DNA of 64,000 nucleotides from Hyphomonas jannaschiana VP2 (GCF_000685215.1 NZ_ARYJ01000010.1:46209-110208), one strand, 5' to 3'; counted from the first letter of the stretch, positions 17,229 to 28,847 are shown. Notes: generated by a model from the letters alone, not told the origin. Program-made: numbers and translations.

Positions 17229-18408
17229 CCGGGGCCCGCTTCAAGACGTCTTCAGCGGCAGAACGCGCGTACCGGTCCAGAAGGCCGATCTCTTCTAGCG
17301 AACTGCATGCCAGTCCGGCCATATTGCCGGAAAGGAAGCGACTCAACACTTCCTTTACCACCCAGCTTATGTCCAGAAACCCGCATTGGCCCGCAATAAA
17401 TGCAGATACGGCAGCTTCATTAGCGCAATTTAATACCGTTGTAGCACCAGGACCGGCGGCAAATGCCTCCCTCGCAAGCGCAACGGCAGGAAATTTCTGA
17501 CTGTCTACCGGTTCGAAATCGAGCTTTCCGAGGCGAACAAGATCCAGGCGATCGACCGTGGTTTCAACACGGTCCGGCCATCCCAGAGCATAGGAAATCG
17601 GCGTACGCATATCCGGCGAGCCGAGTTGGGCGATCACAGACCCGTCGGTAAAATGCGCCATGCCATGAATAATCGATTGCGGGTGAATGATCACGTCGAT
17701 CCGTTCAGCCGCCACATCGAACAAATAAGCCGCCTCGATCAGCTCCAGCGCCTTGTTCATCAGAGTGGCGCTGTCGATGGAATTCTTGATGCCCATGGCC
17801 CAGTTCGGGTGGGCTGCGGCCGCCTCCGGGCTTGCCGTGCGCATCTGATCCACCGTCGAAGTGCGGAATGGGCCGCCGGAGGCCGTGATCGTCAGGCTTT
17901 CGAGTTGCCGGCCATCGCCGAGGCATTGATGGATCGCGCTATGCTCGGAATCCACGGGCAGAACATTCACCCCGGCCTTCCTGGCCTCTTCAAGGATCAG
18001 CCGCCCGCCGCAGACGACGCTTTCCTTGTTAGCGATTGCGACGTCGTTCCCGGCCTGAACGGCCGCCAGCGTCGATTCCAGTCCGGCGGCACCGACAATG
18101 GCCGCAAGCACCCGCGCAGGACGCGTTGCAGCTTCAGTGACCGCAACGCGGCCAGCGGCAGCCTCAATGCCCGACCCAGAGAGCCGCTCCCGCAGGACCG
18201 GCAACTGGCTTTCATCGGCAATCACGGCGATCTGCGGACGGCACTCTAGCGCCTGCTCCGCCAGCTTCTCTGCATTGCTGCCGGCCGTGAGTGCGACAAC
18301 CTCAAAGCGGTCACCACCGTCCGCATTGGCATGCCGGATCACATCCAGCGCAGAACACCCGATGGATCCTGTCGACCCCATAACAGAAATAGCGCGTCTG
18401 GCACTCAT
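17197..18408 (-). CDS. dxr: 1-deoxy-D-xylulose 5-phosphate reductoisomerase
   Basis: A 403-residue enzyme converting DXP to MEP with NADPH, the committed step of the non-mevalonate isoprenoid pathway. The NADPH-binding start MGSTGSIGCSALDVI and the substrate/metal region VDSEHSAIHQCL are visible. It precedes rseP and overlaps cdsA by 4 bases (ATGA). Its product supplies UppS two genes upstream. Confidence 0.96.
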   Translation of the reverse strand: MSARRAISVMGSTGSIGCSALDVIRHANADGGDRFEVVALTAGSNAEKLAEQALECRPQIAVIADESQLPVLRERLSGSGIEAAAGRVAVTEAATRPARVLAAIVGAAGLESTLAAVQAGNDVAIANKESVVCGGRLILEEARKAGVNVLPVDSEHSAIHQCLGDGRQLESLTITASGGPFRTSTVDQMRTASPEAAAAHPNWAMGIKNSIDSATLMNKALELIEAAYLFDVAAERIDVIIHPQSIIHGMAHFTDGSVIAQLGSPDMRTPISYALGWPDRVETTVDRLDLVRLGKLDFEPVDSQKFPAVALAREAFAAGPGATTVLNCANEAAVSAFIAGQCGFLDISWVVKEVLSRFLSGNMAGLACSSLEEIGLLDRYARSAAEDVLKRAPDGGAEGRTLG

Positions 18409-19229
18409 GCCTGAAGCCCAAGCATATCCGGCAGGCTGGGCGCAATGTGGAATGCCAGCACCGCGAAGAAGGCCACCGCGCCAAGGCCGTCGACCCGGTC
18501 CATGACCCCGCCATGTCCCGGCAGGATTGACCCGGAATCCTTGACCCGGAAACGGCGTTTCAGACCGCTCTCAAAGAGATCGCCAAGCTGGGCGACAACG
18601 GAAATCGCAATGCCCGCGATGATCCACACGGCAAACGGCACCATCTGAATGTCTGCGGCGGCAACGCCGCAGACGATGCACGCGACGACCGCGCCGGAAG
18701 CTCCGCTCCAGGTCTTGTTCGGGCTTTCCTTCGGCAGGAGGCGCGGGCCGCCGAGCCCCCGGCCTGTGAAGTATGCGGCTGCATCCGAGGCCCAGACAAA
18801 GGACATGAAATAGAGCGCAGCAGACCGGCCATCCCAAGGGCCTTCGCGCAGCAGCCAGAGCGAGACGGGCATCAGAGTGACATAGATCAGCCCGAACACG
18901 GCGCTGCCGCGATGGTTCCAGGCCCCTTTCGCGACAATCGCTGCAAACACAACGCCCGCGAGAATGACGCCGAGCGCGATGCCCATATTGCCAAGGGGAA
19001 GCGCCAGACAGGTCAGGGCCGCAAACGCCACCAGCAATGCGGGTTTGACGAAGCCGCTGATGTGAGCCCATTCCCACGCCATGACGCCCGCCGCCGCCGC
19101 GCAGGCCACCGCAAGCCCCCAACCGCCGGACCAGACCGCCGCCAGCCCCAACGGGATCAGGATCGCCGAGGATATGAGGCGAAGGCCCAGATTTGAAAAT
19201 CTGAGTTCCCGGGGCGTCCAGTCTCCCAT
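18405..19229 (-). CDS. cdsA: Phosphatidate cytidylyltransferase
   Basis: A 274-residue polytopic membrane enzyme making CDP-diacylglycerol for phospholipid synthesis. About seven hydrophobic helices are seen, and the family signature near the C-terminus appears as KDSGSILPGHGGVMDRVDGL. Its start shares one base with the uppS stop and its stop overlaps dxr by 4 bases. Confidence 0.95.
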   Translation of the reverse strand: MGDWTPRELRFSNLGLRLISSAILIPLGLAAVWSGGWGLAVACAAAAGVMAWEWAHISGFVKPALLVAFAALTCLALPLGNMGIALGVILAGVVFAAIVAKGAWNHRGSAVFGLIYVTLMPVSLWLLREGPWDGRSAALYFMSFVWASDAAAYFTGRGLGGPRLLPKESPNKTWSGASGAVVACIVCGVAAADIQMVPFAVWIIAGIAISVVAQLGDLFESGLKRRFRVKDSGSILPGHGGVMDRVDGLGAVAFFAVLAFHIAPSLPDMLGLQA

Positions 19230-19990
19230 CAGCGCGTCTCCGGCGTCACTGCGCCAAACCGTCGTTCCCGGCTCCGGAACTCGGCGATGGCCTGCTGAAG
19301 CGTTGATTTGTCAAAATCCGGCCAGAGCACGTCAGTGAAGACGAGCTCTGAATAGGCAGCCTGCCAGAGCAGGAAATTGGACAGGCGGTATTCCCCGCTC
19401 GTCCGGATCAAGAGGTCAGGATCGGGGATCCCGTCCGTGTCGAGAAACCGGGCGAAGGCCGCCTCATCGACCGCGTCAGCCGAAAGATCGCCCACCTCGA
19501 TGGCAGCGGCAAGTTTCTGCGCGGCACGGATGATTTCCTCGCGGCCACCATAGTTGAAGGCGATATTGAGATAGAAGTCCGAATTTTGCGCCGTTTCGCG
19601 CTCAGCCTTGTCTACGAGCGCGGCAATGTCATCAGGCAGGCCTTCCCGGCGTCCGATGACCCGGATACAGACGCCTTCGCGCTTCAGACGCCCCAGATCC
19701 CTTTGCACATAGGCTTTGAGCAACCCGAACAGCGCGCTGACCTCCGCTGCCGGGCGGCGCCAGTTCTCGGTCGAGAAGGAAAAGACTGTCAGGTAGCGAA
19801 TGCCAAGTTCGGGCGCGGCTTCGACCGTCCGGCGCAGCGCTTCGACCCCGCGTTCATGCCCAGCGGCGCGCGGCAGGCCACGGGCTTTCGCCCACCGCCC
19901 ATTGCCATCCATGATGATGGCAACGTGCTGCGGCCCCGGCAGCCCCTGTGCCCCGGCGCCCTCTGAAGCGGGGGCGGGTTCGCCGGACAT
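19229..19990 (-). CDS. uppS: Undecaprenyl diphosphate synthase
   Basis: A 253-residue cis-prenyltransferase that elongates farnesyl diphosphate to the C55 carrier used for peptidoglycan and O-antigen. The catalytic start region [20 protein letters not shown] and the C-terminal [27 protein letters not shown] motifs are diagnostic. One-base overlaps with frr and cdsA indicate translational coupling. Confidence 0.96.
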   Translation of the reverse strand: MSGEPAPASEGAGAQGLPGPQHVAIIMDGNGRWAKARGLPRAAGHERGVEALRRTVEAAPELGIRYLTVFSFSTENWRRPAAEVSALFGLLKAYVQRDLGRLKREGVCIRVIGRREGLPDDIAALVDKAERETAQNSDFYLNIAFNYGGREEIIRAAQKLAAAIEVGDLSADAVDEAAFARFLDTDGIPDPDLLIRTSGEYRLSNFLLWQAAYSELVFTDVLWPDFDKSTLQQAIAEFRSRERRFGAVTPETR

Positions 19991-20544
19991 CAGACCTGCA
20001 TGATCTCCGCTTCTTTGGCCTTCAGGGCGTCATCCACCTTGGCGACATAGATGTCGGTCAGTTTCTGGACTTCATCGGACAGAGCGTGATGGCGGTCTTC
20101 GCTGATCTCGCCGTCCTTCTCCATCGCCTTGAGGCTGTCCATGCCATCGCGGCGGATATTGCGGATCGCGACGCGTGCAGACTCCGCATACTTGCCTGCC
20201 ACTTTCTGAAGTTCCTTGCGGCGCTCCTCATTCAGCGGCGGAATTGGCAGGCGCAGGTTCTGACCATCGACAACCGGGTTCAGGCCCAGGCCGGACTCCC
20301 GGATCGCGCGGTCTGCAGCGCCAACAACAGCTTTGTCCCAGACGTTCACGGACAGCATGCGCGTATCCGAAACCGTGACGGACGCCACCTGGTTCAGCGG
20401 GACGGTGGAGCCATAGGCCGGCACCATGATGGAATCGAGCAGGTTCACCGACGCGCGGCCTGTGCGCAGGCCGCTGAATTCCGTTGAAAGCGAATTCAGA
20501 GCACCTTCCATGCGGCGCTCAAGGTCCTTTTTGTCATAGCTCAT
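19990..20544 (-). CDS. frr: Ribosome recycling factor
   Basis: A 184-residue cytoplasmic factor that splits post-termination ribosomes with EF-G. The sequence [21 protein letters not shown] and the C-terminal [23 protein letters not shown] match the two-domain RRF fold. It lies between pyrH (4-base overlap) and uppS (1-base overlap). Confidence 0.97.
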   Translation of the reverse strand: MSYDKKDLERRMEGALNSLSTEFSGLRTGRASVNLLDSIMVPAYGSTVPLNQVASVTVSDTRMLSVNVWDKAVVGAADRAIRESGLGLNPVVDGQNLRLPIPPLNEERRKELQKVAGKYAESARVAIRNIRRDGMDSLKAMEKDGEISEDRHHALSDEVQKLTDIYVAKVDDALKAKEAEIMQV

Positions 20545-21296
20545 TTCGCAGACGTTCCCTTGTTCGTAATTGTCGTCGAGGTGCCCTGACCGTGCAGCAC
20601 TTTCAGCAACGATCCCTCTTCCTTGAGCGAGAACACCACGATCGGGATATTGTTGTCACGCATAAGGCTGACGGCCGACGAATCCATGACACGAAGGTCT
20701 TTCACCAGCAATTCCTGGTAGGACACATCGTCATAGCGGGTGGCCGAGGCGTCCAGCTTCGGGTCCGCGGTGTAGACACCGTCCACCTGCGTGCCCTTCA
20801 GCAGGGCATCGCAATTCATTTCGATGGCTCGCAGGGCTGCGCCTGTATCGGTCGTGAAGAACGGATTTCCGATACCGGCTGCGAAGATGACAATCCGGCC
20901 CTTCTCCATATGACGCTGCGCGCGGCGGCGGATATAGGGTTCACAGATCGCTTCCATGTGGATGGCGGACAACACCCGCGTCGGCACGTCCATGTTCTCC
21001 AGAACACTTTGCATGGCGAGGGCGTTCATGACGGTCGCCAGCATGCCCATGGAGTCGGCCTGGGCGCGCTCCATGCCTTTTGCAGCGCCAGCAACACCGC
21101 GGAAGATGTTGCCACCGCCGATCACAAGGCAGATCTCCGCGCCGGCTTCCCGGGCTTCCTTGATTGCCTTGGCAAACTTCTCGCAGGTCGGGATGTCTAT
21201 TCCGAACTGGCCGGGCCCCATCAGGGCCTCTCCCGATAACTTCAGAAGTACGCGCTTGTACTTTAGTCCGCTTGTCTCGGGGTCCCCGCTCGGCAT
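20541..21296 (-). CDS. pyrH: Uridylate kinase
   Basis: A 251-residue amino-acid-kinase-fold UMP kinase. The N-terminal motif [14 protein letters not shown], the GGGNIFRG loop and the TADPKLD motif identify it. It supplies UDP, needed downstream for nucleotides and for UDP-sugars used by the lpx genes. It starts a new segment after the tsf terminator and is coupled to frr. Confidence 0.97.
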   Translation of the reverse strand: MPSGDPETSGLKYKRVLLKLSGEALMGPGQFGIDIPTCEKFAKAIKEAREAGAEICLVIGGGNIFRGVAGAAKGMERAQADSMGMLATVMNALAMQSVLENMDVPTRVLSAIHMEAICEPYIRRRAQRHMEKGRIVIFAAGIGNPFFTTDTGAALRAIEMNCDALLKGTQVDGVYTADPKLDASATRYDDVSYQELLVKDLRVMDSSAVSLMRDNNIPIVVFSLKEEGSLLKVLHGQGTSTTITNKGTSAK

Positions 21297-21333
21297 CGTC
21301 TTTTTCCCTTCGCTGGAAGCCTTATGGCCTCCT

Positions 21334-21369
21334 AAAAGATTCCCGGCCGCCTGTCATGGGCGGCCGGGA
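21334..21369 (-). terminator. Rho-independent terminator after tsf
   Basis: An 11-bp stem (21341-21351 with 21359-21369) with a 7-base loop is followed, on the minus strand, by AATCTTTTAG. It separates the rpsB-tsf transcript from pyrH. Confidence 0.8.
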
Positions 21370-21406
21370 TGTTCAAAGCCCCTGACGGGCGGAAAGGCAA
21401 GCCTGA

Positions 21407-22312
21407 TCAGGCGCCTTTTGTCATGGAGGCGACTTCGTCTGCGAAGTTGTCTTCTTCTTTCTCGATGCCTTCACCGAGTTTGAAGTGGACGAAGCCTTTC
21501 AGCGTCGCACCTTCGCCTTTCAGGAACTCGCCAACCGTCTGGTCAGGGTTCATGACGAAGGGCTGCTCTACCAGAACGACTTCCTTGTAGAACTTCTGCA
21601 TGCGGCCAACGATCATCTTCTCGATGACATTGTCCGGCTTGCCGCTTTCGCGGGCCTGTTCCGTCAGGACGCGCTTCTCAGCATCAACGATGGCCGGGTC
21701 CAGCTCATCGGTCGTGGCAGCGGCCGGCGACGTTGCAGCAATGTGCATCGCAACCTTGCGGCCGATCTCGTCCAGGTCACCCGAACCGTCCAGTGCAACC
21801 AGCACGCCCACTTTGCCCATGCCCGGGGCTTCGGCGTTGTGGATGTAGGACGCCACTTTGCCGTCAGCCGTCAGCTTGGCCGAACGGCGCAGGGTCATGT
21901 TCTCACCAATCGTGGCGATCAGACGCTTGATGAGGTCATCAACCGAGCCTTCGCCGTCCGGCGACGGGGCGCCGGCCAGAGCTTCAACGGAACCGTCGGT
22001 GCCCAGGGCAGCCTTGGTGATGCCAGCCAGAGCGGACTGGAACTTCTCGTTACGGGCAACGAAGTCCGTTTCGGCGTTCAGCTCGACGATCGCGCCGGCC
22101 TTGCCGTCTTCGGACACCTGAACCGCAACCAGACCGTCGGCAGCCGTACGGCCCGACTTCTTGGCAGCCTTGGACAGGCCTTTCGCACGCAGCCACTCGG
22201 TGGCCGCCGCTTCGTCACCATTGTTTTCGACGAGCGCCTTTTTGGCGTCCATCATGCCAGCGCCCGTTTTTTCACGGAGCGCTTTCACAAGCGCAGCTGT
22301 AATCTCAGCCAT
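21407..22312 (-). CDS. tsf: Elongation factor Ts
   Basis: A 301-residue nucleotide exchange factor for EF-Tu. The N-terminal UBA-like region [24 protein letters not shown] and TDFVARNE are family signatures. It is co-transcribed with rpsB, with GAGGGA as ribosome binding site. Two EF-Ts core repeats and a C-terminal module are consistent with the length. Confidence 0.97.
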   Translation of the reverse strand: MAEITAALVKALREKTGAGMMDAKKALVENNGDEAAATEWLRAKGLSKAAKKSGRTAADGLVAVQVSEDGKAGAIVELNAETDFVARNEKFQSALAGITKAALGTDGSVEALAGAPSPDGEGSVDDLIKRLIATIGENMTLRRSAKLTADGKVASYIHNAEAPGMGKVGVLVALDGSGDLDEIGRKVAMHIAATSPAAATTDELDPAIVDAEKRVLTEQARESGKPDNVIEKMIVGRMQKFYKEVVLVEQPFVMNPDQTVGEFLKGEGATLKGFVHFKLGEGIEKEEDNFADEVASMTKGA

Positions 22313-22349
22313 AGCTGTATTCCCTCAGTCTCGATTGTACCGGCGCGTC

Positions 22350-23144
22350 TTATGCGCCGGCTTCGTCAGCCGTTTCGTCTGCTGCAGCAACGTCGCCATC
22401 CACAACGCCTGCAACATCTTCCAGCTCGCCCAGATCCACGCCGAGGCCGGCGGAGGATTCTGCGAGGCCATCGAGGACAGCATCGGCGAACAGGTTGCAG
22501 TAGAGCGAGATGGCGCGCGCAGCGTCGTCATTGCCCGGGAAACCGTAGTCGGCATCGGCCGGGTCGCAGTTCGTATCCAGGACAGCCACGACCGGGATGC
22601 CCAGCTTGCGGGCTTCCTGAACGGCGATAGCTTCCTTGTTGGTGTCGATCACGATCATGGCCGACGGCAGGCCGCCCATGTCAGCGATACCGCCCAGAGA
22701 TTTCTGGAGTTTCTCACGGCGGCGCTCCAGATCGAGCAGCTCTTTCTTGGTCAGGCCGGCACCGCCGCCGCTCTCGAACATGGCATTCAGTTCGCGCAGC
22801 TGCTTGATCGAGTTGGACACGGTGGACCAATTGGTCAGCGTGCCGCCAAGCCAGCGGTGGTTCATGTAGTACTGGGCGCAGCGCTGTGCCGCCTCAGCGA
22901 CCGGCTCCTGGGCCTGGCGCTTGGTGCCGACGAACAGCACGCGGCCGCCCTTGGCCACCGTATCACGCACGAACAGCAGTGCCTGGTGCAGAGCCGGCAC
23001 AGTCTTGGAAAGGTCCATGATGTGAATGCCGGAGCGGTCGCCGTAGATGTACGGCTTCATACGCGGGTTCCAGCGGTGGGTTTGGTGACCGAAGTGAACG
23101 CCAGCTTCGAGCAGCTGACGCATGGTGAAGTCAGGTAGGGCCAT
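22350..23144 (-). CDS. rpsB: 30S ribosomal protein S2
   Basis: A 264-residue S2 protein. The N-terminus [30 protein letters not shown] is diagnostic. The C-terminus carries an acidic Ala/Asp/Glu tail (~residues 240-264) common in alphaproteobacteria. It is first in the rpsB-tsf operon; its leader can form a long-range stem and a hairpin next to the ribosome binding site, as expected for S2 autoregulation. Confidence 0.97.
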   Translation of the reverse strand: MALPDFTMRQLLEAGVHFGHQTHRWNPRMKPYIYGDRSGIHIMDLSKTVPALHQALLFVRDTVAKGGRVLFVGTKRQAQEPVAEAAQRCAQYYMNHRWLGGTLTNWSTVSNSIKQLRELNAMFESGGGAGLTKKELLDLERRREKLQKSLGGIADMGGLPSAMIVIDTNKEAIAVQEARKLGIPVVAVLDTNCDPADADYGFPGNDDAARAISLYCNLFADAVLDGLAESSAGLGVDLGELEDVAGVVDGDVAAADETADEAGA

Positions 23145-23221
23145 CGATTGTCTCCATCCGGTTGGCCGTCACGGGTGGAACTTTGGACCACCATGGCCCG
23201 CAGCACCGGATGCACCCGTGA
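23145..23221 (-). promoter_or_regulatory. Structured 5' leader of rpsB
   Basis: On the minus strand TCACGGGTG (23221-23213) pairs with CACCCGTGA (23177-23169). Inside, GGGCCA (23199-23194) pairs with TGGTCC (23190-23185) around TGG. An alternative 6-bp pairing, 23206-23211 with 23156-23161, would sit directly beside the GGAGA ribosome binding site at 23151-23155. Mutually exclusive folds next to the ribosome binding site suggest autoregulation by S2. Confidence 0.5.
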
Positions 23222-23241
23222 ACTGGTTTAAGATGAGGCGG

Positions 23242-23269
23242 CTTATACAGAAATTCCCCTGCCGGGCAA
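23242..23269 (-). promoter_or_regulatory. Candidate rpsB promoter
   Basis: On the minus strand TTGCCC (23264-23269) and TATAAG (23242-23247) are 16 bases apart, about 100 bases before the rpsB start and just upstream of the structured leader. This is a consensus-based guess. Confidence 0.4.
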
Positions 23270-23331
23270 GCGGTCAGACACCTGTTTTGGCAGGCCTTCC
23301 AATGACCATTTCATGACTATACCGGACTACA

Positions 23332-23343
23332 CCATGATCATGG
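23332..23343. other. 12-bp perfect palindrome between dnaE and rpsB
   Basis: CCATGATCATGG has twofold symmetry and lies ~60 bases upstream of the candidate rpsB promoter and 28 bases after the dnaE stop. It may be an operator, or chance. Confidence 0.25.
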
Positions 23344-23370
23344 CTGACCCGGACATGATTACAGATGTCT

Positions 23371-26300
23371 TCAGGCGGCCTTTTGCGGCTCCACCCGTTC
23401 CACGCCGGGCACATCCTTCAATGCCCGCTGGGCTTTCAGGCTGATTGTGTAAGTGGCCGGCAGTTTGAGAATGACCAGCCGCCCGTCCTCGAGCGGCACC
23501 TCGACCAGGATCTCCCCGCGCTCGGCATCCGGCAGCTTGGCGAGGTGGTGGACAACGCCGGCAATCTCTGACGGATTGGCCCCGACGGCGAGGCGCACTT
23601 TTAGCGCCCCCATGCCCCGGCTGAGGCGGGCCGATTCCAGTGGGAGGACCCGTTCGGCATTGAGACGGATCTCTTCCCCATTCCGCTTCACGCCGACCGT
23701 CACCGCAACGGCATTGCCGACCTGAAGCAGATCGTAATTCTGGGAAAGTGTCTCCGGGAAGACCATCATCTCCACCTCGCCCGTCGGGTCGGACAGGGTG
23801 AGGAAGGCAAACTTGCCGCCATTGCGGGCGGGCTTGTCGGAGCGCAGACGGACAATGCCGATCATTTCGATAGGCTTTCCATCAGAGGCGCGCTCCTCGA
23901 TCTCCATCGCCAGCGTGACCCGCTCCCGGTCGAGACCGGAGAGCACATCGTCCAGCGGGTGGCCGGAGAAGTAGAAACCGATCGACCGGAACTCCTCATC
24001 CAGCTTCTGCTGGCCGTTCCAGGCTTTCACGACCGGCAGCGCGGGCCGCAGCGCCGGTTCAGCGTCGCCGAAGAGGCCGCCCTGCCCGCCCATCCGGTCT
24101 TCCGCTGCGCTGGCCGCCATTTGCGCCAGCATCGGGGCGCCAGCGAGAACCCGGGCGCGGTTCTTGTCGAAACAGTCGAACGCGCCCGCCTTGGCGAGGG
24201 ATTCGAACGCCTTCTTGTTCACATGCTTCGGATCGACCCGTTCGGCGAAATCGTAGATGTCCTTGAACGGGCCATCCTGCTCGCGGATCGCCACGACATG
24301 CTTCATGGCTTCGAGGCCAACACCTTTCAGAGCACCGAGCGCGTAAACGATGGAGCCATCGCGCACGTCGAAATCGGCGGTCGAGGAATTCACGTCTGGT
24401 GCGATCACCGGGATCTTCAGCCGCTTGGCTTCCTGGAAGAAGGCGGCGAGCTTGTCGGTATTGCCGAGATCGAGGCTCATGGAGGCAGCCAGGAACTCTA
24501 CCGGGAAGTGGCGCTTCAGATAGCCGGTATGATAGCCGATCAGGGCATAGGCCGCGGCGTGGGACTTGTTGAAGCCGTAGCCCGCGAACTTCTCCATCGT
24601 GTCGAAGATTTCGTTGGCGAGCTGGGCTTCCATGCCCTTATTCTTTGCCGCGCCCTCCACGAAGCGCTGGCGCTGGGCGATCATCTCTTCGACTTTTTTC
24701 TTACCCATGGCGCGGCGCAACAGGTCAGCATCGCCGAGCGAGTAGCCGGCGATTTCCTGCGCCATCCGCATCACCTGCTCCTGATAAACCGGCACGCCAT
24801 ACGTGGCCTCCAGCACAGGCTTCAGGTCCGGGTGAGCGTATTTGACGCTCTCGGGGTTTTCCTTGCCCTCGATATAGACCGGGATGTTCTCCATCGGGCC
24901 CGGACGATAGAGCGAGATGATGGCGATCACGTCTTCCAGGCTGTGGGGGCGCACCTTCTTCAGCGTGTCGCGCATGCCCGCGCCTTCCAGCTGGAAGACG
25001 CCCAGCGTATCACCGCCGCCCATCATGTCGTACGTCGCCTGATCGTCCAGGCTCTTCCACTCCGGACCGACATCCTTGCCGTCCCGCCGGATGAATTTCA
25101 GCGCCCGGTCAATAACGGTCAGGGTTTTCAGGCCGAGGAAGTCGAACTTCACCAGTCCGGCCGTCTCGGCATATTTCATGTTGAACTGGGTCGCAGGAAG
25201 ATCAGCCCGCGGATCGTTGTACAGAGGCACCAGCTCTACCAGCGGCCGGTCGCCAATCACGACACCGGCAGCGTGCGTCCCGGCGTTCCGGTATTTGCCT
25301 TCCAGCTTCAGCGCGATCTTGAGGAGTTCACCAACGCGCTCATCGGCGTCCATCTCCTCATAGAATTTCGGCTCGTCGTCGATCGCGTCCTGAAGCTTTG
25401 GCGGATTGGCCGGATTGAACGGGATCAGCTTCGCCAGCCGGTCGACCTGGCCATAGGGCATCTGCATGACGCGGCCGACGTCCCGCACCACAGCCTTCGC
25501 CTGCAGCGTGCCGAAGGTGATGATCATCGCCACGGAATCCGCGCCATATTTGTCGCGGACATAGCGGATCACCTCGCCGCGCCGCTCCTGACAGAAGTCG
25601 ACGTCGAAGTCCGGCATGGAGACACGTTCCGGATTCAGGAAGCGTTCGAACAGCAGGTCAAAGCGCAGCGGGTCGAGGTCTGTGATCAGCAGGACCCAGG
25701 CGACGAGCGAACCAGCACCCGAGCCCCGGCCCGGGCCAACCGGAATGCCATGCTCCTTGGCCCATTTGATAAAGTCCGAAACGATCAGGAAGTAGCCGGG
25801 GAAGCCCATCCGTTCGATGATGCCAAGCTCATAATCCAGACGCTCGAAATAGGTCTCCCGCTCCGCATAAAGCTGGTCGGCTTCCTTCAGGCGGAATTCG
25901 AGCCCCTCCAGCGCCTGCTTGCGCAGCTCTTCCGCCTCGGACCGGCCTTCATTCGAGAAGTTCGGAAGGATCGGTTTGTGGGTCTCCGATTTGACCGCGC
26001 AGCGCCGAGCGATCTCGACCGTGTTTTCGATCGCTTCCGGCAGGTCCGCGAACAGCAGCCGCATTTCCGACGGCGACTTCAGGTATTGCTGCGCACTGAC
26101 CTGCTTGCGGTCCGGCTGGCCCAGATACTCGCCATTCGAGATACACATCATGGCGTCGTGCGCCTGCGCATCGTCCGGCTTCATGAAGCGCGCGTCATGG
26201 GTGGCGACCAGCGGCAGCTCCAGCTCATAGGCCAGCTCGATCAGGCCGTCCTCCACCGCGCGCTCCTCCGGCGTGCCATGACGGGTGATCTCGACATAGC

Positions 26301-26793
26301 ACCGGCCCGGATAGGCACCCGCCAGCGTGGACAACTCTGTCCGCGCATCCGCGACACGTCCTTTGAGCAGGTGTTTCGCAACTTCGCCCTCGGCCCCGCC
26401 GGTCAGAACGATCAGGCCTTCGGTCTGTTCCATGACCAGTGCGCGGGACAGTTTCGGCACGCCATCGGCAGCGTCCAGATAGGCACGTGACGACAGGTAC
26501 ATCAGGCGGCGGTAGCCAGTCTCGTTCTGGGCGTAGAGCGACAGGCGCGAGGGTTCGGCCCGCGGCACGTCTTCCACAACGTCGAAACAGCAGGCCATGA
26601 TCGGCTGGATGCCGGCGCCTGAGAGGGTGAGCGAGATTTCGAGTGCGCCGAACAGATTGTTCCGGTCCGTAATCGCCACGGCCGGTACGAGATGCTCCTC
26701 GCACCAGGCTTTCACATCCTTCGGCGAAATCATGCTCTCCAGCAGCGAATAGCTGGAGCGGATGGCAAGATGGATGAAAGGCGACTCGGGCAA
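23371..26793 (-). CDS. dnaE: DNA polymerase III subunit alpha
   Basis: A 1140-residue replicative polymerase catalytic subunit (DnaE1 type). An N-terminal PHP domain begins [16 protein letters not shown]. The palm catalytic motif MPDFDVDF starts at residue 393, with D397 and D399 as expected metal ligands. The fingers region, a tandem HhH, and a C-terminal OB-fold ([14 protein letters not shown]...) follow. It is last in the minus-strand cluster proS-lolC-lolD-dnaE, 78 bases after lolD. No strong terminator follows its stop. Confidence 0.97.
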   Translation of the reverse strand: MPESPFIHLAIRSSYSLLESMISPKDVKAWCEEHLVPAVAITDRNNLFGALEISLTLSGAGIQPIMACCFDVVEDVPRAEPSRLSLYAQNETGYRRLMYLSSRAYLDAADGVPKLSRALVMEQTEGLIVLTGGAEGEVAKHLLKGRVADARTELSTLAGAYPGRCYVEITRHGTPEERAVEDGLIELAYELELPLVATHDARFMKPDDAQAHDAMMCISNGEYLGQPDRKQVSAQQYLKSPSEMRLLFADLPEAIENTVEIARRCAVKSETHKPILPNFSNEGRSEAEELRKQALEGLEFRLKEADQLYAERETYFERLDYELGIIERMGFPGYFLIVSDFIKWAKEHGIPVGPGRGSGAGSLVAWVLLITDLDPLRFDLLFERFLNPERVSMPDFDVDFCQERRGEVIRYVRDKYGADSVAMIITFGTLQAKAVVRDVGRVMQMPYGQVDRLAKLIPFNPANPPKLQDAIDDEPKFYEEMDADERVGELLKIALKLEGKYRNAGTHAAGVVIGDRPLVELVPLYNDPRADLPATQFNMKYAETAGLVKFDFLGLKTLTVIDRALKFIRRDGKDVGPEWKSLDDQATYDMMGGGDTLGVFQLEGAGMRDTLKKVRPHSLEDVIAIISLYRPGPMENIPVYIEGKENPESVKYAHPDLKPVLEATYGVPVYQEQVMRMAQEIAGYSLGDADLLRRAMGKKKVEEMIAQRQRFVEGAAKNKGMEAQLANEIFDTMEKFAGYGFNKSHAAAYALIGYHTGYLKRHFPVEFLAASMSLDLGNTDKLAAFFQEAKRLKIPVIAPDVNSSTADFDVRDGSIVYALGALKGVGLEAMKHVVAIREQDGPFKDIYDFAERVDPKHVNKKAFESLAKAGAFDCFDKNRARVLAGAPMLAQMAASAAEDRMGGQGGLFGDAEPALRPALPVVKAWNGQQKLDEEFRSIGFYFSGHPLDDVLSGLDRERVTLAMEIEERASDGKPIEMIGIVRLRSDKPARNGGKFAFLTLSDPTGEVEMMVFPETLSQNYDLLQVGNAVAVTVGVKRNGEEIRLNAERVLPLESARLSRGMGALKVRLAVGANPSEIAGVVHHLAKLPDAERGEILVEVPLEDGRLVILKLPATYTISLKAQRALKDVPGVERVEPQKAA

Positions 26794-26871
26794 GGCAATC
26801 TCTCCTCAGAGGAGGATAAACTGCATGGCCAGCCCCCGCCAGACCAGACAGCAATGCCCGGTTTTCACAGC

Positions 26872-27561
26872 TTATTCCGGTACGTAAGGAACCAGCTGGC
26901 CGTCTTCCAGCGTCAGGACGCGGTCCATATGAGTCGTCAGCGCGTGATTGTGGGTCGCCACCAGTACCGCCGCGCCCTCTTCCCGGGCCATCTTGATGAA
27001 GGTGGCGAAGACACGCTCGGTCGTAGACGGGTCAAGGTTGCCGGTCGGCTCGTCCGCGATCACGAGACGCGGATTGTTGGCGAGTGCCCGGGCAATGGCC
27101 ACGCGCTGCTGCTCGCCACCGGACATCTGGCCCGGCTGGTGGTCAGCCCGGTGCTCGAGACCCATTTCGCCCAGCAGTTCGGTCGCCTTCTCCCGCGCCT
27201 CCTTGCGGCTGACGCCCGCGATCATCAGGGGCATGGCCACATTGTCCGCCGCGTTGAACTCCGGCAGCAAGTGATGGAACTGGTAGACAAAGCCGATCTT
27301 GGAGCGGCGCATCGCCGTGCGCGCCTTGTCGTCCAGCTTCAGGCAATCGATGCCATCGAGCAGAACCACCCCTGCCTCCGGCCGTTCCAGCAGGCCCGCC
27401 GTGTGCAACAGGGTCGACTTGCCGGACCCGGATGGGCCGATCAGGCCGACCAGTTCACCCGCTTCAAGCTTCAGGTTCGCACCGGACAGCACGTTCAGCT
27501 CGCCTGCGGCGGTCTTGTAGACGCGGTTGATGCCGGCGAGTTCAAGCACAGGGGCCGTCAT
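26872..27561 (-). CDS. lolD: Lipoprotein-releasing ABC transporter ATP-binding protein LolD
   Basis: A 229-residue ABC ATPase that powers extraction of outer-membrane lipoproteins from the inner membrane. Walker A is GPSGSGKST at 42-50, the signature is MSGGEQQR and Walker B is LVIADEP. The ATG at 27561 overlaps the lolC stop (TGATG), so the longer upstream frame is rejected. The partner permease is the adjacent lolC. Confidence 0.95.
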   Translation of the reverse strand: MTAPVLELAGINRVYKTAAGELNVLSGANLKLEAGELVGLIGPSGSGKSTLLHTAGLLERPEAGVVLLDGIDCLKLDDKARTAMRRSKIGFVYQFHHLLPEFNAADNVAMPLMIAGVSRKEAREKATELLGEMGLEHRADHQPGQMSGGEQQRVAIARALANNPRLVIADEPTGNLDPSTTERVFATFIKMAREEGAAVLVATHNHALTTHMDRVLTLEDGQLVPYVPE

Positions 27562-28847
27562 CACTCGAACCTCAAAGCGCTGACCGGATCCTGGCGGGAG
27601 GCCCACCAGGCCGGAATAAGAGAGACGAAGGCCGACATGCCGAGGGCGTAAAGGCCGGTACTAAAAACGTCGCCCCAGTCGAGGATGGCCGGCAGGTGCG
27701 CGAGTCCATAGGTCTCCGCATCAAACACTTTGCCGCCGTCCATGAACAGATTGATGAAGGCCTCGATCGCGCCGATGTTCAGGATGAACAGGACGCCGAC
27801 CGTCATGCCCAGAAGCGCGCCGAGCGAGCCGAGCACGGTGCCGACCATCAGGAACACGCGCAGCACGCCGCCGCGGCCGAGGCCGATCGTTCGCAGAATG
27901 GCAATGTCGCGGGTCTTGTTCTTCACCAGCATCACGACGCCGACGATGATGTTCAGCGTGGCAATGCCCATGATCACCATGACGAGCAGGCGCACCATGG
28001 TCCGCTCCACCTTCAGGGCATTCAGATAGGCCGCACGCTGGCTTTTCCAGTCATACATCAGCACAGCATTGCCGGTGGCGAGCGCGATGGCCCGCATGGC
28101 TTCCTGCGTCTTGTCCGGATCCTTCAGCCGGATGTCCAGCATCTGGTAATGGTCCCTGGACTGGAACAGGATCTGCGCCTGGTCCATCGGCATGAAGATG
28201 TAGGCCATGTCGAGCTCGACACTGCCGGTCGAGAAGATTTCGCCCACCGTATAAGCCTTGGAGCGCGGTGTCGCGCCCATGACGCTGGCATTGGTGCCGG
28301 TGGTGATGATCTCGACCTTGTCGCCCGGAATGACGCCCAGCCCTTCCCGGCCTGCCGCCAGGAACGAGCCCATCATGATTGTGTTGCCGCCATTCTTGCC
28401 GACGCCGAACCCGGCATCAATCGCGGCTTGTCCATGGTCTTTCAGGAATGCGAGCGTCGATAGGTCTTCGTTCCGCAGGGCCCGAACGACCGCCCCCGTC
28501 TTGCGCCCATTGGCCGTGACGAGGACATATTCCTCGATATAGGGCGACGCGCTGGTCACGCCCGGCACGCCCCGGATCGTCTCGGCAAGCGCCTCGGCTT
28601 CGGCTTCTGTGTACTGATTGACCACGGCATAGACGTGCGGCTGGCCGCCAAGCAGCGCATCGAGCAGCGTCGCGCGGAAACCGCTCATGATCGACATCGT
28701 GATGATCAGCGCAGCAACCGCGAAGAAGATGCCCACAAAGGAGATGATCGAAATCAGGCTCGCGCCGCCATGCTCGCGCCGGGCGCGCAGGTACCGCCAG
28801 GCCAGGGTTCGTTCAAGACGTCCGAATGGCGCAGCGGCCTGACTCAT
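27561..28847 (-). CDS. lolC: Lipoprotein-releasing system permease LolC/LolE
   Basis: A 428-residue inner-membrane permease. One N-terminal helix ([24 protein letters not shown]), a large periplasmic domain (~50-270) and three C-terminal FtsX-type helices are visible. Alphaproteobacteria generally have a single LolC/E-like (LolF-type) permease with LolD, consistent with one gene here. It overlaps proS by 4 bases and lolD by 1 base. Confidence 0.92.
   Translation of the reverse strand: MSQAAAPFGRLERTLAWRYLRARREHGGASLISIISFVGIFFAVAALIITMSIMSGFRATLLDALLGGQPHVYAVVNQYTEAEAEALAETIRGVPGVTSASPYIEEYVLVTANGRKTGAVVRALRNEDLSTLAFLKDHGQAAIDAGFGVGKNGGNTIMMGSFLAAGREGLGVIPGDKVEIITTGTNASVMGATPRSKAYTVGEIFSTGSVELDMAYIFMPMDQAQILFQSRDHYQMLDIRLKDPDKTQEAMRAIALATGNAVLMYDWKSQRAAYLNALKVERTMVRLLVMVIMGIATLNIIVGVVMLVKNKTRDIAILRTIGLGRGGVLRVFLMVGTVLGSLGALLGMTVGVLFILNIGAIEAFINLFMDGGKVFDAETYGLAHLPAILDWGDVFSTGLYALGMSAFVSLIPAWWASRQDPVSALRFE

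Noticed and set aside
23959..26490. 843-codon open frame on the plus strand opposite dnaE
   Set aside because: dnaE on the other strand has all polymerase motifs. The antisense frame is a by-product of high GC and shows no recognisable domain.
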